Below, piece by piece: positions 16,690-25,435 of a stretch of DNA of 64,000 nucleotides; position 1 is the first letter of the stretch, and the number at the start of each line of letters is the position of its first letter. The notes beneath the pieces were generated by a model. It was given only the letters and a program-made list of their open reading frames with translations, made no database searches and was not told where the DNA came from. The position numbers and the translations under genes are program-made. Origin of the DNA: Roseospirillum parvum (GTDB lineage Bacteria; Pseudomonadota; Alphaproteobacteria; Rhodospirillales; Rhodospirillaceae); contig NZ_FNCV01000005.1 of the NCBI RefSeq assembly GCF_900100455.1, forward strand, positions 124,001-188,000, read 5' to 3'.

Positions 16690-17775
16690 ATGACCGCTCC
16701 GCCCACCGCGCCGCTCGAGCCCTTTTCCGACGCCCCGCCGGAGTCCCCGGTGGCCCAGCCCGACAGCGCGCCGCTGGCGACCCTGTTCGGCGGCTCGGGG
16801 TTCATCGGTCGCCATGTGGTCGAGGCGCTGGCCAACCAGGGTTGGCGGGTGCGCGTGGTGGTGCGCGATCCGGAGGGCGCCAAGTTCCTGAAGCCGCTCG
16901 GCGAGTTGGGGCAGATCAGCCTGCTCGGCGGCTCGGTCTCCGACCCCAAGGCGGTGGCGGCGGCCTGCCAGGGGGCCCAGGCGGTGGTCAATCTGGTCGG
17001 CATTCTCTACCAGAAGGGCCGGCGCAGCTTCGAGGCCATGCACGTGGAGGCGCCGCGCACCATTGCCCAGGCTGCCCGCGCCGCCGGCGTCAAGCGGCTG
17101 GTCCACATTTCGGCCATGGGGGCGAGCCCCGACTCCGAGGCCGAGTACGCCCGCACCAAGGCGCGTGGCGAGCAGGCCCTGCTGGAAGCTTTTCCGGAGG
17201 CCACCATCCTGCGGCCCAGCGTCGTCTTCGGGCCCGGGGATGGGTTCTTCAACCTGTTCGGCAGTCTGGGGCGGCGGTTGCCGGTGCTACCCTACTTCTG
17301 TTCCGACGCGCCGGGCTTCCGCGACGGCCGGCTCGACCTCAAGGGGGCCGGCGGGCCGCGCTTCCAGCCGGTCTATGTGGGCGATGTGGTGGCCGCCGTG
17401 ATGAAGGCGCTGACCGAGGAGTCGGTGGGCCACAATCCGCACGCCGGCAAGACCTATGAGTTGGGCGGCCCCAACGTCTACACCATGCGCCAGGTGATGG
17501 AACTGGTCGCCAAGGAGATCCACCGCCAGCGGCTGGTCGTGCCGGTGCCCATCTGGGTGGCCCGCCTGCAGGCCTCGGTTCTGCAGTTCCTGCCGGTGCC
17601 GCCGCTGACCCCGGATCAGGTGCGCCTGCTCGAGGTCGACAACGTGATGGGCGGTGATCTGCCCGGGCTGGCCGAGATGGGCATCACCCCGACCGCCGCC
17701 GAGGCCATCCTGCCCACCTACCTGCACCGCTACCGGCCGCTGCACCGCCACACCTACGTGCGCGACTCGGCCTGA
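16690..17775 (+). CDS. NAD(P)-binding epimerase-like protein, complex I NDUFA9 type
   Basis: This is an atypical short-chain dehydrogenase of 361 residues. After a Pro-rich lead of about 28 residues comes the nucleotide-binding motif LFGGSGFIGRHVV (GGSGFIG at 34-40), then VRDPEGAKFL, LVGILYQKGRRSFEAMH and HISAMGA. The SDR Tyr-x3-Lys motif is kept as YARTK. This pattern is typical of alphaproteobacterial homologues of the mitochondrial complex I accessory subunit NDUFA9 and of quinone-linked reductases. It could support complex I assembly or stability, by homology only. GGAG precedes the ATG. It ends tail to tail with the PuuB-like gene. Confidence 0.87.
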   Translation: MTAPPTAPLEPFSDAPPESPVAQPDSAPLATLFGGSGFIGRHVVEALANQGWRVRVVVRDPEGAKFLKPLGELGQISLLGGSVSDPKAVAAACQGAQAVVNLVGILYQKGRRSFEAMHVEAPRTIAQAARAAGVKRLVHISAMGASPDSEAEYARTKARGEQALLEAFPEATILRPSVVFGPGDGFFNLFGSLGRRLPVLPYFCSDAPGFRDGRLDLKGAGGPRFQPVYVGDVVAAVMKALTEESVGHNPHAGKTYELGGPNVYTMRQVMELVAKEIHRQRLVVPVPIWVARLQASVLQFLPVPPLTPDQVRLLEVDNVMGGDLPGLAEMGITPTAAEAILPTYLHRYRPLHRHTYVRDSA

Positions 17776-17783
17776 GGGGCGCG

Positions 17784-17805
17784 GCCCGGGCCGCCGGGCC
17801 CGGGC
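17784..17805. terminator. Hairpin between two convergent genes
   Basis: GCCCGGGC at 17784-17791 and again at 17798-17805 (a self-complementary octamer) give a short stem in the 36-base gap between the NDUFA9-like gene and the PuuB-like gene. There is no T-run. It is a possible bidirectional terminator. Confidence 0.4.
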
Positions 17806-17811
17806 TGGTCT

Positions 17812-19179
17812 TCAGCCCAGACGATCCCGCAGGCCCAGCCACAGCACGGCCAGGGCGATCACCCCGGGGCGGGTGGCGCGGATGGCCGGCAGGGCCGGGG
17901 TCGCCCAGGCCGGCAGCCTGGGGTGGGGAAGGCGGGCCAGCAGCTCGAAGTCGGTGGCGTCGCCGGCCACCGCCTCGCCCAGCAGGTCGCCGGCCAGCCC
18001 GGCCAGGGCCACCCCGTGGCCGGAATAGCCGTGGGCGAACAGCACCCGGGGGCCAAGCCGTCCGAACTCGGGGAAGCGGTCGCCGGTCAGCGCCACGTTG
18101 CCCCCCCACACATGGCTGATCCGGGCCTCGGCGAGCTGCGGGAAGTAGTCGATCATGGTCTGGCGCAGGCGGGCGGCGACCGCCGGGTGGCGCACCTCGG
18201 CCCGGGCGGCGCGGCCGCCGAACAGCATCCGGCCATCGGGGCTCAGGCGGAAATAGCTCAGGATGCGCCGCATGTCGGCCACCGCGTGGTCGCCCGGCAT
18301 CAGCTCCTTGGCCAGCGGGCCGAGCGGCTCGGTGGCCAGGATGGCGCTGCCGGCCGGCAGGGTGGCCCGGGCCAGGCTGGGCACCTGGCCCCACAACTCG
18401 GCATTGCCGCACAGCAGCAGCCAGTCGGCGTCGAGCCGGCCGTCCGGCGTGTGCACCGTCACGGCGGGGCGTCCGGGGCCCGAGGGGGCGCTCTCGAAGC
18501 CGAGCATCGGGCAGTCCTCGTGCAGCACCGCCCCGGCCTCGACCGCCGCCCGGGCCAGCCCCCGGGTGTAGTCCAGCGGCTGCAGGTGGCCGCCCAGGGG
18601 ATCGTGCAGGGCGCCCAGGACGCGCCGCGAGTTGACCCCCCGGGCGCGCGCCTCCTCGGCCTCCCACAGGGTGTGGCCGGCCGGGCCGTGGCGGTCCATC
18701 TCCTCGGCCAGGGCGGTCAGCCCGCGCCGGTGTCCGGGGTTGACGGCCAGCAGCAGGGTGCCGCTGGGCTGATAGTCACAGGCGATGCGGTGGCGGGCGA
18801 GGCGGGCTTCCAGCAGGTGCACCGCCGCCGTGCCCAGGGCGCGGACGCGGGCCACATCGGCCGGCGGCAGGTGGCGTTCGGCGTGGCTCATCCCGCCGCC
18901 GAAGCCGCTGTGCACCTGGCCGCCGTTGCGCCCGGAGGCGGCGAATCCGACCCGCCGGGCCTCCAGCAGACGCACCGACAGTCCCCGTTCCGCCAGTTCC
19001 AGGGCGGCCGAGCAGCCGGTGATGCCGCCGCCCACCACCACCACGTCGCAGCGCGCGGAACCGTCGAGGGGCGGGGTCGGGGGCGGCGCCGGGCGGGCCG
19101 TCTCGACGTACCAGGAGTCGGCGGCGGAAGCGGTGATCAGGGCGCGCAGGGGCGCCGGGACGGAGGCGGGTCGGGACAT
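17812..19179 (-). CDS. FAD-dependent oxidoreductase, gamma-glutamylputrescine oxidase-like (PuuB)
   Basis: This flavoprotein of 455 residues belongs to the DAO family. The FAD motif GGGITG is at residues 50-55 and is followed by GRNGGQ at 83-88, a pattern shared by PuuB-type amine oxidases. The C-terminal part has GGNVALTGDRFPEFG and FAHGYSGHGVALA, which bind flavin. A weakly hydrophobic C-terminal tail (VIALAVLWLGL) is typical of the family. In E. coli PuuB oxidises gamma-glutamylputrescine. No PuuA homologue lies nearby, so the actual amine is unknown. It is transcribed away from the aminotransferase and Pot genes. Confidence 0.85.
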   Translation of the reverse strand: MSRPASVPAPLRALITASAADSWYVETARPAPPPTPPLDGSARCDVVVVGGGITGCSAALELAERGLSVRLLEARRVGFAASGRNGGQVHSGFGGGMSHAERHLPPADVARVRALGTAAVHLLEARLARHRIACDYQPSGTLLLAVNPGHRRGLTALAEEMDRHGPAGHTLWEAEEARARGVNSRRVLGALHDPLGGHLQPLDYTRGLARAAVEAGAVLHEDCPMLGFESAPSGPGRPAVTVHTPDGRLDADWLLLCGNAELWGQVPSLARATLPAGSAILATEPLGPLAKELMPGDHAVADMRRILSYFRLSPDGRMLFGGRAARAEVRHPAVAARLRQTMIDYFPQLAEARISHVWGGNVALTGDRFPEFGRLGPRVLFAHGYSGHGVALAGLAGDLLGEAVAGDATDFELLARLPHPRLPAWATPALPAIRATRPGVIALAVLWLGLRDRLG

Positions 19180-19244
19180 GGGGCGGCAACCGTATGGAGG
19201 GTGGGGCGATGGCGTGGCGGAGTCTCGGGACGGCTTGTCGGGGT

Positions 19245-19273
19245 TTGAAAGCGGATGATATGTTCAATATATT
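19245..19273 (+). promoter_or_regulatory. Promoter of the polyamine aminotransferase gene
   Basis: TTGAAA (19245-19250), a 17-base spacer and TATATT (19268-19273) form a strong sigma-70 promoter in an A+T-rich pocket between two divergent genes. It predicts a leader of about 90 bases before the ATG at 19369. The overlap with the inverted-repeat-like GATGA...TCATC (19254-19277) could allow regulator binding. Confidence 0.6.
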
Positions 19274-19368
19274 CATCAGTCCAGGTCGCCGGGCCACCCA
19301 GACCGGGCGTTGCCGGCCGGCCCGCACCAGTGTTCGCAGCAGTGACAGTTCACGGAGACGCCCCCGCG

Positions 19369-20766
19369 ATGACCATTCTCTCCCGCTTCAACCGGACCAC
19401 CGCCGACTGGCAGCGGCTCGACGCCGCCCACCATCTGGAGCCGTTCACCGACTACAAGGAGCTGCACGCCGAGGGCGTGCGGGTGGTCACCCGGGCCGAG
19501 GGGGTGTGGATCGAGGACAGTGAGGGGCAGCGCATCCTGGACGGCATGGCCGGGCTGTGGTGCGTCAACGTCGGCTACGGGCGGCGCGAGCTGGTCGAGG
19601 CGGCGACCGCCCAGATGACCCAGCTGCCCTACTACAACACCTTCTTCAAGAGCACCCACATGCCGGCCGTCGAGCTGGCCCGGGTGCTGGCCGACATCAC
19701 GCCCGAGGGGCTCAACCACGCCTTCTTCAACAGCTCGGGCTCGGAGGCCAACGACACCGTTTGCCGGATGATCTGGCACTACTGGGACTGCATGGGCAAG
19801 CCGTGGCGCAAGACCATCATCAGCCGCACCAACGGCTATCACGGCTCGACCGTGGCGGCCACCAACCTGGGCGGCATGCGGATGATGCACAAGCAGAACC
19901 GCGTCTGGCCCGAGTTCCAGCACATCGAGCAGCCCTACTGGTACCACCTGGGCCACGACATGGAGCCGGAAGCCTTCGCCCTGAAGGCGGCCGGCTGGCT
20001 GGAGGAGAAGATCCTCGAGGTGGGGCCGGACAACGTCGCCGCCTTCATCGCCGAGCCCATCCAGGGGGCCGGCGGGGTGATCGTGCCGCCGCCCGGCTAC
20101 TGGGCCGAGATCCAGCGCATCTGCCACAAGTACGGGGTGCTGCTGGTGGCCGACGAGGTGATCTGCGGCTTCGGGCGGACCGGCAACTGGTTCGGCAGCG
20201 ACACCTTCGGCATCGCCCCCGACCTGATGCCGATGGCCAAGGGCATGACCTCGGGCTACATCCCCTTGAGCGCCGTGATGGTCCACGACCGGGTGGCCGA
20301 GGTGCTGATCGACAAGGGCGGCGAGTTCTTCCACGGCTTCACCTATTCGGGCCACCCGGTGGCCTGCGCGGTGGCCCTGGAGAACATCCGAATCCTCAAC
20401 GACGAGGGCATCGTCCAGCAGGTGGGCAGCGACACCGGACCCTATTTCGAACAGTCCCTGAAGGCCCTGGCCGACCATCCGCTGGTCGGCGAGGTGCGCG
20501 CCGTCGGTCTGGTCGGGGCGGTCGAGCTGGTCGAGGACAAGGCCCGTCACCTGCTGTTCGGCGATCCGGGGAGCAGCCACAAGATGGGCCGGGTCGGCTT
20601 CATGTGCCGCGATCACGCGGTCAAGGACTGCGGGCTGATGGTGCGGGCGGTGCGCGATGCCATGATCTTCTCGCCGCCGCTGGTCATCACCCGGGCCGAG
20701 ATTGATGACATGATGTCGCGATTCAAGCAGGCACTGGACTTGACGGCGGCCGATTTGGGCCGCTGA
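19369..20766 (+). CDS. Class III aminotransferase, putrescine/diamine-pyruvate type
   Basis: This PLP-dependent omega-aminotransferase has 465 residues. The PLP lysine is K291 in MPMAKGMTSGYIPLSAVM, and the cofactor region has NSSGSEANDT and VADEVICGFGRTG. The N-terminus and the GMTSGYIPLSAV form resemble putrescine/spermidine-pyruvate transaminases such as SpuC. It would convert putrescine to 4-aminobutanal. GGAG precedes the ATG at 19369, and a further upstream ATG lies at the -10 region and is rejected. It stands between the PuuB-like oxidase and the Pot importer, which supports a polyamine role, though the exact amine donor is not provable. Confidence 0.88.
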   Translation: MTILSRFNRTTADWQRLDAAHHLEPFTDYKELHAEGVRVVTRAEGVWIEDSEGQRILDGMAGLWCVNVGYGRRELVEAATAQMTQLPYYNTFFKSTHMPAVELARVLADITPEGLNHAFFNSSGSEANDTVCRMIWHYWDCMGKPWRKTIISRTNGYHGSTVAATNLGGMRMMHKQNRVWPEFQHIEQPYWYHLGHDMEPEAFALKAAGWLEEKILEVGPDNVAAFIAEPIQGAGGVIVPPPGYWAEIQRICHKYGVLLVADEVICGFGRTGNWFGSDTFGIAPDLMPMAKGMTSGYIPLSAVMVHDRVAEVLIDKGGEFFHGFTYSGHPVACAVALENIRILNDEGIVQQVGSDTGPYFEQSLKALADHPLVGEVRAVGLVGAVELVEDKARHLLFGDPGSSHKMGRVGFMCRDHAVKDCGLMVRAVRDAMIFSPPLVITRAEIDDMMSRFKQALDLTAADLGR

Positions 20767-21043
20767 AATGGGGCCAGCGTGTCGCCCGTGTCGGGCAAGG
20801 GGGGCCGGCTTCCACGCCCTGGGGCTGGAAGCGTCCTAACGAGCCCCCCACCGGCCGGCGAAGAGGTTGGGGAAACGACCGGAAAATCGGGCCGTACCGC
20901 CTTGGCGGGCCGGCATCCCGGCGGCCTACGTCCTTCTTGAAAACAGGGGACGGCCGGCGGGATGACGTGTCCGCGCGTGGAGGAGGGCGGCCCGAGCCGG
21001 CAGTGCCACGCCGTGACCACGGGAAACAGGAGGCTTGAAAACC
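20767..21043 (+). promoter_or_regulatory. Leader region of the Pot operon
   Basis: This gap of 277 bases has no credible gene. A nested stem-loop forms from GGGGGGC (20799-20805) with GCCCCCC (20843-20849), and inside it CTTCCA pairs with TGGAAG. The structure may terminate the aminotransferase transcript or regulate Pot expression. The strong ribosome-binding site AGGAGG lies at 21028-21033. I see no convincing promoter hexamers and no riboswitch family I can name. Confidence 0.45.
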
Positions 21044-22165
21044 GTGACCATGCATCCGCTGAACGCCAAGGGCCTGAAGGCCCTGGCCGTTGCCGCCGCC
21101 CTTGGGGTGGCTGTCTCGCCGCTGTCCGAAGCCCGCGCCGAAGGGGTGGTGAACGTCTACAACTGGTCGGACTACATCGCCGAGGACACCATCGAGAAGT
21201 TCGAGGCCGAAACCGGCATCGAGGTGAAGTACGACGTTTTCGACTCCAACGAGGTTCTGGAAGCCAAGCTCTTGGCCGGCAACACCGGCTATGACGTGGT
21301 GGTGCCCTCCGGCGCCTTCCTCGAGCGGCAGATCAAGGTCGGCATCTTCACCGAGCTCGACCGCTCGAAGCTGCCCAACTGGGACAACCTCGACCCCGAC
21401 ATCATGAAGGCGGCCGCCCTGCATGATCCGGGCAACCAGCACGCCGTCGTCTATCTGTGGGGCACCACCGGCATCGGCTACAACGTCGACAAGGTGAAGG
21501 AGGCCCTGGGCGCGGACTTCGAGGTGAAGTCCTGGGACATGCTGTTCAAGCCGGAAAACGCCGCCAAGCTGGCCGACTGCGGTGTCTACCTGCTCGACGC
21601 GCCGAGCGAGGTGGTCGAGATCGCGCTCAACTACATGGGCCTCGATCCCTTCACCGAGGACCCGGCCGACTATGCCGCGGTCGAGGAGATGCTGCTCAAG
21701 ATCCGTCCCTACGTCACCAAGTTCCACAGCTCGGAGTACATCAACGCGCTGGCCAACGGCGACATCTGCGTGGCGCTGGGCTGGTCGGGTGACGTGCTGC
21801 AGGCGGCCGTCCGGGCCGAGGAGGTCGGCAACGGGCAGGTCATCAACTACGTGGTGCCCGAGGAAGGGACCATCTCGTGGTTCGACATGATGGCCATTCC
21901 CGCCGATGCGCCGCATCCGGAGAACGCCTACAAGTTCATCGACTTCATCATGAAGGCGGACATCGCGGCCGACATCACCAACTACGTGGCCTTCGCCAAC
22001 GCCAACGAGGCGTCGATGCCGATGATCGACGAGGAAGTGCGCAACGATCCGCGCATCTTCCCCTCCAAGGCGACCAAGGAGCGGCTGTTCGCCGACAAGA
22101 TGATCCCCCAGAAGGTGGACCGCATCCGCACCCGCCTGTGGAACAAGTTCAAGACCGGCATCTGA
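21044..22165 (+). CDS. potF: Spermidine/putrescine ABC transporter substrate-binding protein
   Basis: This periplasmic polyamine-binding protein of about 373 residues belongs to the PotD/PotF family. A signal peptide runs to a likely cleavage after EARA, and the mature protein begins with VVNVYNWSDYIAEDTIEKF, the family hallmark. ALGWSGDVLQ and NAYKFIDFIMK are also typical. Start choice: AGGAGG at 21028-21033 lies ten bases before GTG 21044. A TTG at 21035 is too close to it and the ATG at 21050 is sixteen bases away, so GTG is preferred. It is the first gene of a four-gene importer. PotF versus PotD specificity is not certain. Confidence 0.92.
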   Translation: MTMHPLNAKGLKALAVAAALGVAVSPLSEARAEGVVNVYNWSDYIAEDTIEKFEAETGIEVKYDVFDSNEVLEAKLLAGNTGYDVVVPSGAFLERQIKVGIFTELDRSKLPNWDNLDPDIMKAAALHDPGNQHAVVYLWGTTGIGYNVDKVKEALGADFEVKSWDMLFKPENAAKLADCGVYLLDAPSEVVEIALNYMGLDPFTEDPADYAAVEEMLLKIRPYVTKFHSSEYINALANGDICVALGWSGDVLQAAVRAEEVGNGQVINYVVPEEGTISWFDMMAIPADAPHPENAYKFIDFIMKADIAADITNYVAFANANEASMPMIDEEVRNDPRIFPSKATKERLFADKMIPQKVDRIRTRLWNKFKTGI

Positions 22166-22261
22166 TCGGTCCGGCTTGACCGCACCACCGGGCCGGCCGT
22201 CGCGTCGGCCCGGAAGGTGTCGGGATCAACCTGCGGCGGGCGAGCAAGGGGAGAAGGCCGG

Positions 22262-23515
22262 ATGACGGCTGTGAATGGGACGCCGGCGGCCGGGTCCGGC
22301 CAGTCGCCGAAGGCGACCGACAAGGAGTCGCCGAAGGCGACGGACATGGGGCCGCCGAAGGCGACCGATACGGAGTCGCCAGGGGCGACCAGGAAGGAGA
22401 CGCGGACGGCGGCCGCCAAGGGCACGCCGCTGATCCGCCTGGAAAACGTCACCAAGAAGTTCGGCGACTTCGTCGCCGTCGACAACATCAGCCTGGAGAT
22501 CGGGACCGGCGAGCTGTTCGCCCTGCTCGGTGCCTCGGGCTGCGGCAAGTCAACCCTTTTGCGCATGCTGGCCGGTTTCGAGACGCCGACCAGCGGGCGC
22601 ATCGTCATCGACGGGGTCGACATGAGCCGGGTGCCGCCCTACCACCGCCCGGTCAACATGATGTTCCAGTCCTACGCCCTGTTTCCGCACATGTCGGTGG
22701 CCGGCAACGTGGCCTATGGCCTGCGCCAGGAGGGCATGGGCCGGGCCGAGATCGCCGAGCGGGTCGAGCAGATGCTGGATCTGGTCGAGCTGTCGGACTT
22801 CGCCCGGCGCCGGCCGGCCCAGCTTTCCGGCGGCCAGCGGCAGCGCGTCGCCCTGGCCCGCTGTCTGGCCAAGCGGCCCAAGGTGCTGCTGCTCGACGAG
22901 CCACTGGCGGCGCTCGACAAGAAGCTGCGCGAACGCACCCAGCTTGAGCTGGCCAACATCCAGGAGAGCCTGGGCATCACCTTCATCGTGGTCACCCACG
23001 ACCAGGAGGAGGCGATGACCATGGCCGACCGGGTGGCGGTGATGAACGGCGGGCGGATCCTCCAGGTGGACAACCCGCACACCCTCTACGAATACCCGAT
23101 GAGCCGCTACGTGGCCGGCTTCTTCGGCACCGTCAACCTGTTCGAGGGGGTGCTGATCGAGGACGAGCCGGACCACATCACCATCCGCTCGGACGAGTAC
23201 GGGGCCGACATCACGGTCGGTCACGGCATCTCCGGCGCCGAGGGCAACACCATGTGGGTGGCGGTGCGCCCGGAAAAGGTGGTGCTTTCGAAGGAGCCGC
23301 CGCCAGCCGGGCAGGCCAACGCGCAGCGCGGGGTGATCGAGGAGATTGTCTACCTGGGCGGCATCTCGACCTATCTGGTGCGCCTGGCTGGCAGCGGGCG
23401 GCTGGTCCGCGTGACCACCCCCAACCTGACCCGCGCCGTGCAGGGCAACCTGACCTGGGAGGACGAGGTCCACCTGTGGTTCGACCCGGCCAGCGCCGTG
23501 GTCCTCAGCCAGTAG
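22262..23515 (+). CDS. potG: Polyamine ABC transporter ATP-binding protein
   Basis: This is the ATPase of the polyamine importer, 417 residues. Walker A GASGCGKS is at 90-97, the signature LSGGQRQR starts at 188, and Walker B is VLLLDEPLAALD. The C-terminal TOBE-type domain has VRPEKVVLSKE. It is longer than usual because of about 58 extra N-terminal residues. That extension contains four copies of an eight-residue repeat (type SPKATDKE, residues 15-46) encoded by a 24-base tandem repeat. The repeat is outside the ABC domain and probably disordered. PotA and PotG cannot be separated by sequence alone. Confidence 0.92.
   Translation: MTAVNGTPAAGSGQSPKATDKESPKATDMGPPKATDTESPGATRKETRTAAAKGTPLIRLENVTKKFGDFVAVDNISLEIGTGELFALLGASGCGKSTLLRMLAGFETPTSGRIVIDGVDMSRVPPYHRPVNMMFQSYALFPHMSVAGNVAYGLRQEGMGRAEIAERVEQMLDLVELSDFARRRPAQLSGGQRQRVALARCLAKRPKVLLLDEPLAALDKKLRERTQLELANIQESLGITFIVVTHDQEEAMTMADRVAVMNGGRILQVDNPHTLYEYPMSRYVAGFFGTVNLFEGVLIEDEPDHITIRSDEYGADITVGHGISGAEGNTMWVAVRPEKVVLSKEPPPAGQANAQRGVIEEIVYLGGISTYLVRLAGSGRLVRVTTPNLTRAVQGNLTWEDEVHLWFDPASAVVLSQ
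22304..22399 (+). repeat. 24-base tandem repeat, four copies, inside the Pot ATPase gene
   Basis: Copies at 22304-22327, 22328-22351, 22352-22375 and 22376-22399 encode SPKATDKE, SPKATDMG, PPKATDTE and SPGATRKE. The first three are nearly identical (tcgccgaaggcgaccga type) and the fourth has decayed. The period is a multiple of three, so copy-number change would keep the frame. Confidence 0.92.
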
Positions 23516-23531
23516 CCGGGGAGGGGCGGGC

Positions 23532-24479
23532 ATGTCCGAGTTGGAAGCCGTGGGGCACGAAACGGCCGGCCGGGGCAGCGGCTGGCTGGCCCGCAAGGCG
23601 CGTGGCGCCGGGCGGGGGTTGGTCATCGCCATCCCCTATGCCTGGCTTTTTCTGTTCTTCCTGACCCCGTTCCTGATCGTCTTCAAGATCAGCTTCGCCG
23701 AGTACGCCCTGGCCCAGCCGCCCTACACGGCGCTGTTCGAGTTTGCCGAGGAGACCTACCTCAAGGTCACCCTGGCGCTGTCCAACTACCAGTTCCTGTT
23801 CGACGATCCGATCTATGTGCTGGCCTACCTGAACAGCCTGAAGATCGCCGCCATCTCGACCCTGATCGCCCTGCTGCTGGGCTATCCCATGGCGCTGGGC
23901 ATCGCCCGGGCCCGCCAGCCGTGGCGCAACGTCCTGTTGTTCCTGGTCGTGCTGCCCTTCTGGACCTCGTTCCTGATCCGCGTCTATGCCTGGATCGGCA
24001 TCCTCAAGAACAACGGGCTGATCAACAACGCGCTGATGGCCCTGGGGGTGATCGACCAGCCGCTGGCCCTGCTCAACACCGACATCGCGGTCTACATCGG
24101 CATCGTCTATTCCTACCTGCCGTTCATGGTGCTGCCGCTTTACGCCAACCTGGAGAAGCACGACACCGCGCTGCTCGAGGCGGCGGCCGACCTGGGGCGC
24201 AAGCCGTTCTCGGCCTTCCTCACGGTGACCCTGCCGCTGTCGCTGCCGGGCATGGTGGCCGGCTCGCTGCTGGTCTTCATCCCGGCGGTCGGCGAGTTCG
24301 TCATCCCCGACCTGCTGGGCGGCGCCGACACCCTGATGATCGGCAAGGTGCTGTGGTACGAGTTCTTCAACAACCGGGATTGGCCGGTCGCCTCGGCGGT
24401 GGCCATTGCCATGCTGATCCTGCTGGTGGTGCCGATCATGCTGTTCCAGCACCACCAGTCGCGCCAGGAGGAGAACTGA
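23532..24479 (+). CDS. potH: Polyamine ABC transporter permease 1
   Basis: This inner-membrane permease of 315 residues is of the PotB/PotH type, with about six helices. The first helix is AIPYAWLFLFFLTPFLIVFKISF, and the coupling motif EAAADLGRKPFSAFLTV is the EAA loop that contacts the ATPase. FIPAVGEFVIPDLLGG is another strong PotH signature. It begins 16 bases after the ATPase gene with GGGAGGGGC before the ATG, and the next permease follows within five bases. It forms the channel together with the PotI-like protein. Confidence 0.93.
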   Translation: MSELEAVGHETAGRGSGWLARKARGAGRGLVIAIPYAWLFLFFLTPFLIVFKISFAEYALAQPPYTALFEFAEETYLKVTLALSNYQFLFDDPIYVLAYLNSLKIAAISTLIALLLGYPMALGIARARQPWRNVLLFLVVLPFWTSFLIRVYAWIGILKNNGLINNALMALGVIDQPLALLNTDIAVYIGIVYSYLPFMVLPLYANLEKHDTALLEAAADLGRKPFSAFLTVTLPLSLPGMVAGSLLVFIPAVGEFVIPDLLGGADTLMIGKVLWYEFFNNRDWPVASAVAIAMLILLVVPIMLFQHHQSRQEEN

Positions 24480-24483
24480 AGCC

Positions 24484-25347
24484 ATGGTCGGACGGCGTGG
24501 TCTCTTCCTCACCTCGGCGATGGCTTTCGGCTTCGCCTTCCTTTATCTGCCGATCCTGCTGCTGATCCTCTATTCCTTCAACGCCTCGCGGCTGGTCACG
24601 GTGTGGGGCGGCTTTTCCGTCAAGTGGTATGGCGAGCTGTTCCGCGACGACCAGATCCTGAGCGCCGCCTGGGTCAGCTTCGAGATCGCCGCCATGACCG
24701 CCACCCTGGCCTGCGTGCTGGGCACCATCGCCGGGCTGGTCATGTCCCGTTTCGGGCGCTTTCGGGGGCGCACCCTGTTTTCCGGCATGATCAGCGCGCC
24801 GCTGGTCATGCCCGAGGTGATCACCGGTCTTTCGCTGCTGCTGCTGTTCGTGGCCCTCGAGCAGGCCATCGGCTGGCCCTCGGGGCGCGGGGTGACCACC
24901 ATCACCATCGCCCATGTCACCTTTGCCATGGCCTATGTGGCGGTGGTCATCCAGTCGCGTCTGGCCGGGCTTGACGAAAGCCTGGAGGAAGCGGCCCTCG
25001 ACCTGGGGGCGCGCCCCTTCAAGGTGTTCATGACGGTGACCCTGCCGATCATCTCGCCGGCCCTGGTCGCCGGCTGGCTGCTGTCGTTCACCCTGTCGCT
25101 GGACGATCTGGTGATCGCCAGCTTCGTCGCCGGGCCGGCTTCCAGCACCCTGCCCATGGTGGTCTTCTCCAAGGTCCGCCTGGGCCTGGAGCCGACCATC
25201 AACGCCCTGGCCACGCTGCTGGTCCTGCTCGCCACCCTGACCATCCTGGTCTCGGCCTGGCTGATGCAGCGTCAGGAGCGCAACCAGCGCCGTCAGGCCG
25301 CCCGGGCCCTCGCCGCCGAGGCGGAGGAGGCGGCGACCACCGACTGA
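24484..25347 (+). CDS. potI: Polyamine ABC transporter permease 2
   Basis: This is the second permease, 287 residues, of the PotC/PotI type. It has six predicted helices, beginning with MAFGFAFLYLPILLLILYSFNASR, and the EAA loop EEAALDLGARPFKVF. SLDDLVIASFVAGP is a typical PotI segment. Its ribosome-binding site AGGAGGAG overlaps the last codons of the potH-like gene, so translation is probably coupled. The last 30 residues are rich in Arg, Gln and Ala and lie in the cytoplasm. It is the last gene of the importer operon; bchI follows after a 226-base gap with its own likely promoter. Confidence 0.93.
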   Translation: MVGRRGLFLTSAMAFGFAFLYLPILLLILYSFNASRLVTVWGGFSVKWYGELFRDDQILSAAWVSFEIAAMTATLACVLGTIAGLVMSRFGRFRGRTLFSGMISAPLVMPEVITGLSLLLLFVALEQAIGWPSGRGVTTITIAHVTFAMAYVAVVIQSRLAGLDESLEEAALDLGARPFKVFMTVTLPIISPALVAGWLLSFTLSLDDLVIASFVAGPASSTLPMVVFSKVRLGLEPTINALATLLVLLATLTILVSAWLMQRQERNQRRQAARALAAEAEEAATTD

Positions 25348-25406
25348 GTCGCCGAGGCGGCGGCCCTCGACTGATCCGCCGAGGTGGGGCCGTCGTACCG
25401 AATCCC

Positions 25407-25435
25407 TTGCATGGGCGGGGTCGGGGTCTTATGAC
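25407..25435 (+). promoter_or_regulatory. Possible bchI promoter
   Basis: TTGCAT (25407-25412), a 17-base spacer and TATGAC (25430-25435) could serve the bch operon, with a leader of about 130 bases. The match is moderate. Further down, CTTGATAT occurs twice (25499-25506 and 25512-25519) in an A+T-rich pocket and could be a regulator site or a second promoter element. I did not find the TGT-N12-ACA pattern of PpsR/CrtJ sites here. Confidence 0.35.

Noticed and set aside
21035-21043. TTG at 21035 as the start of the polyamine-binding protein
   Set aside because: Only one base separates it from AGGAGG, too close for initiation. GTG 21044 has a ten-base spacer.
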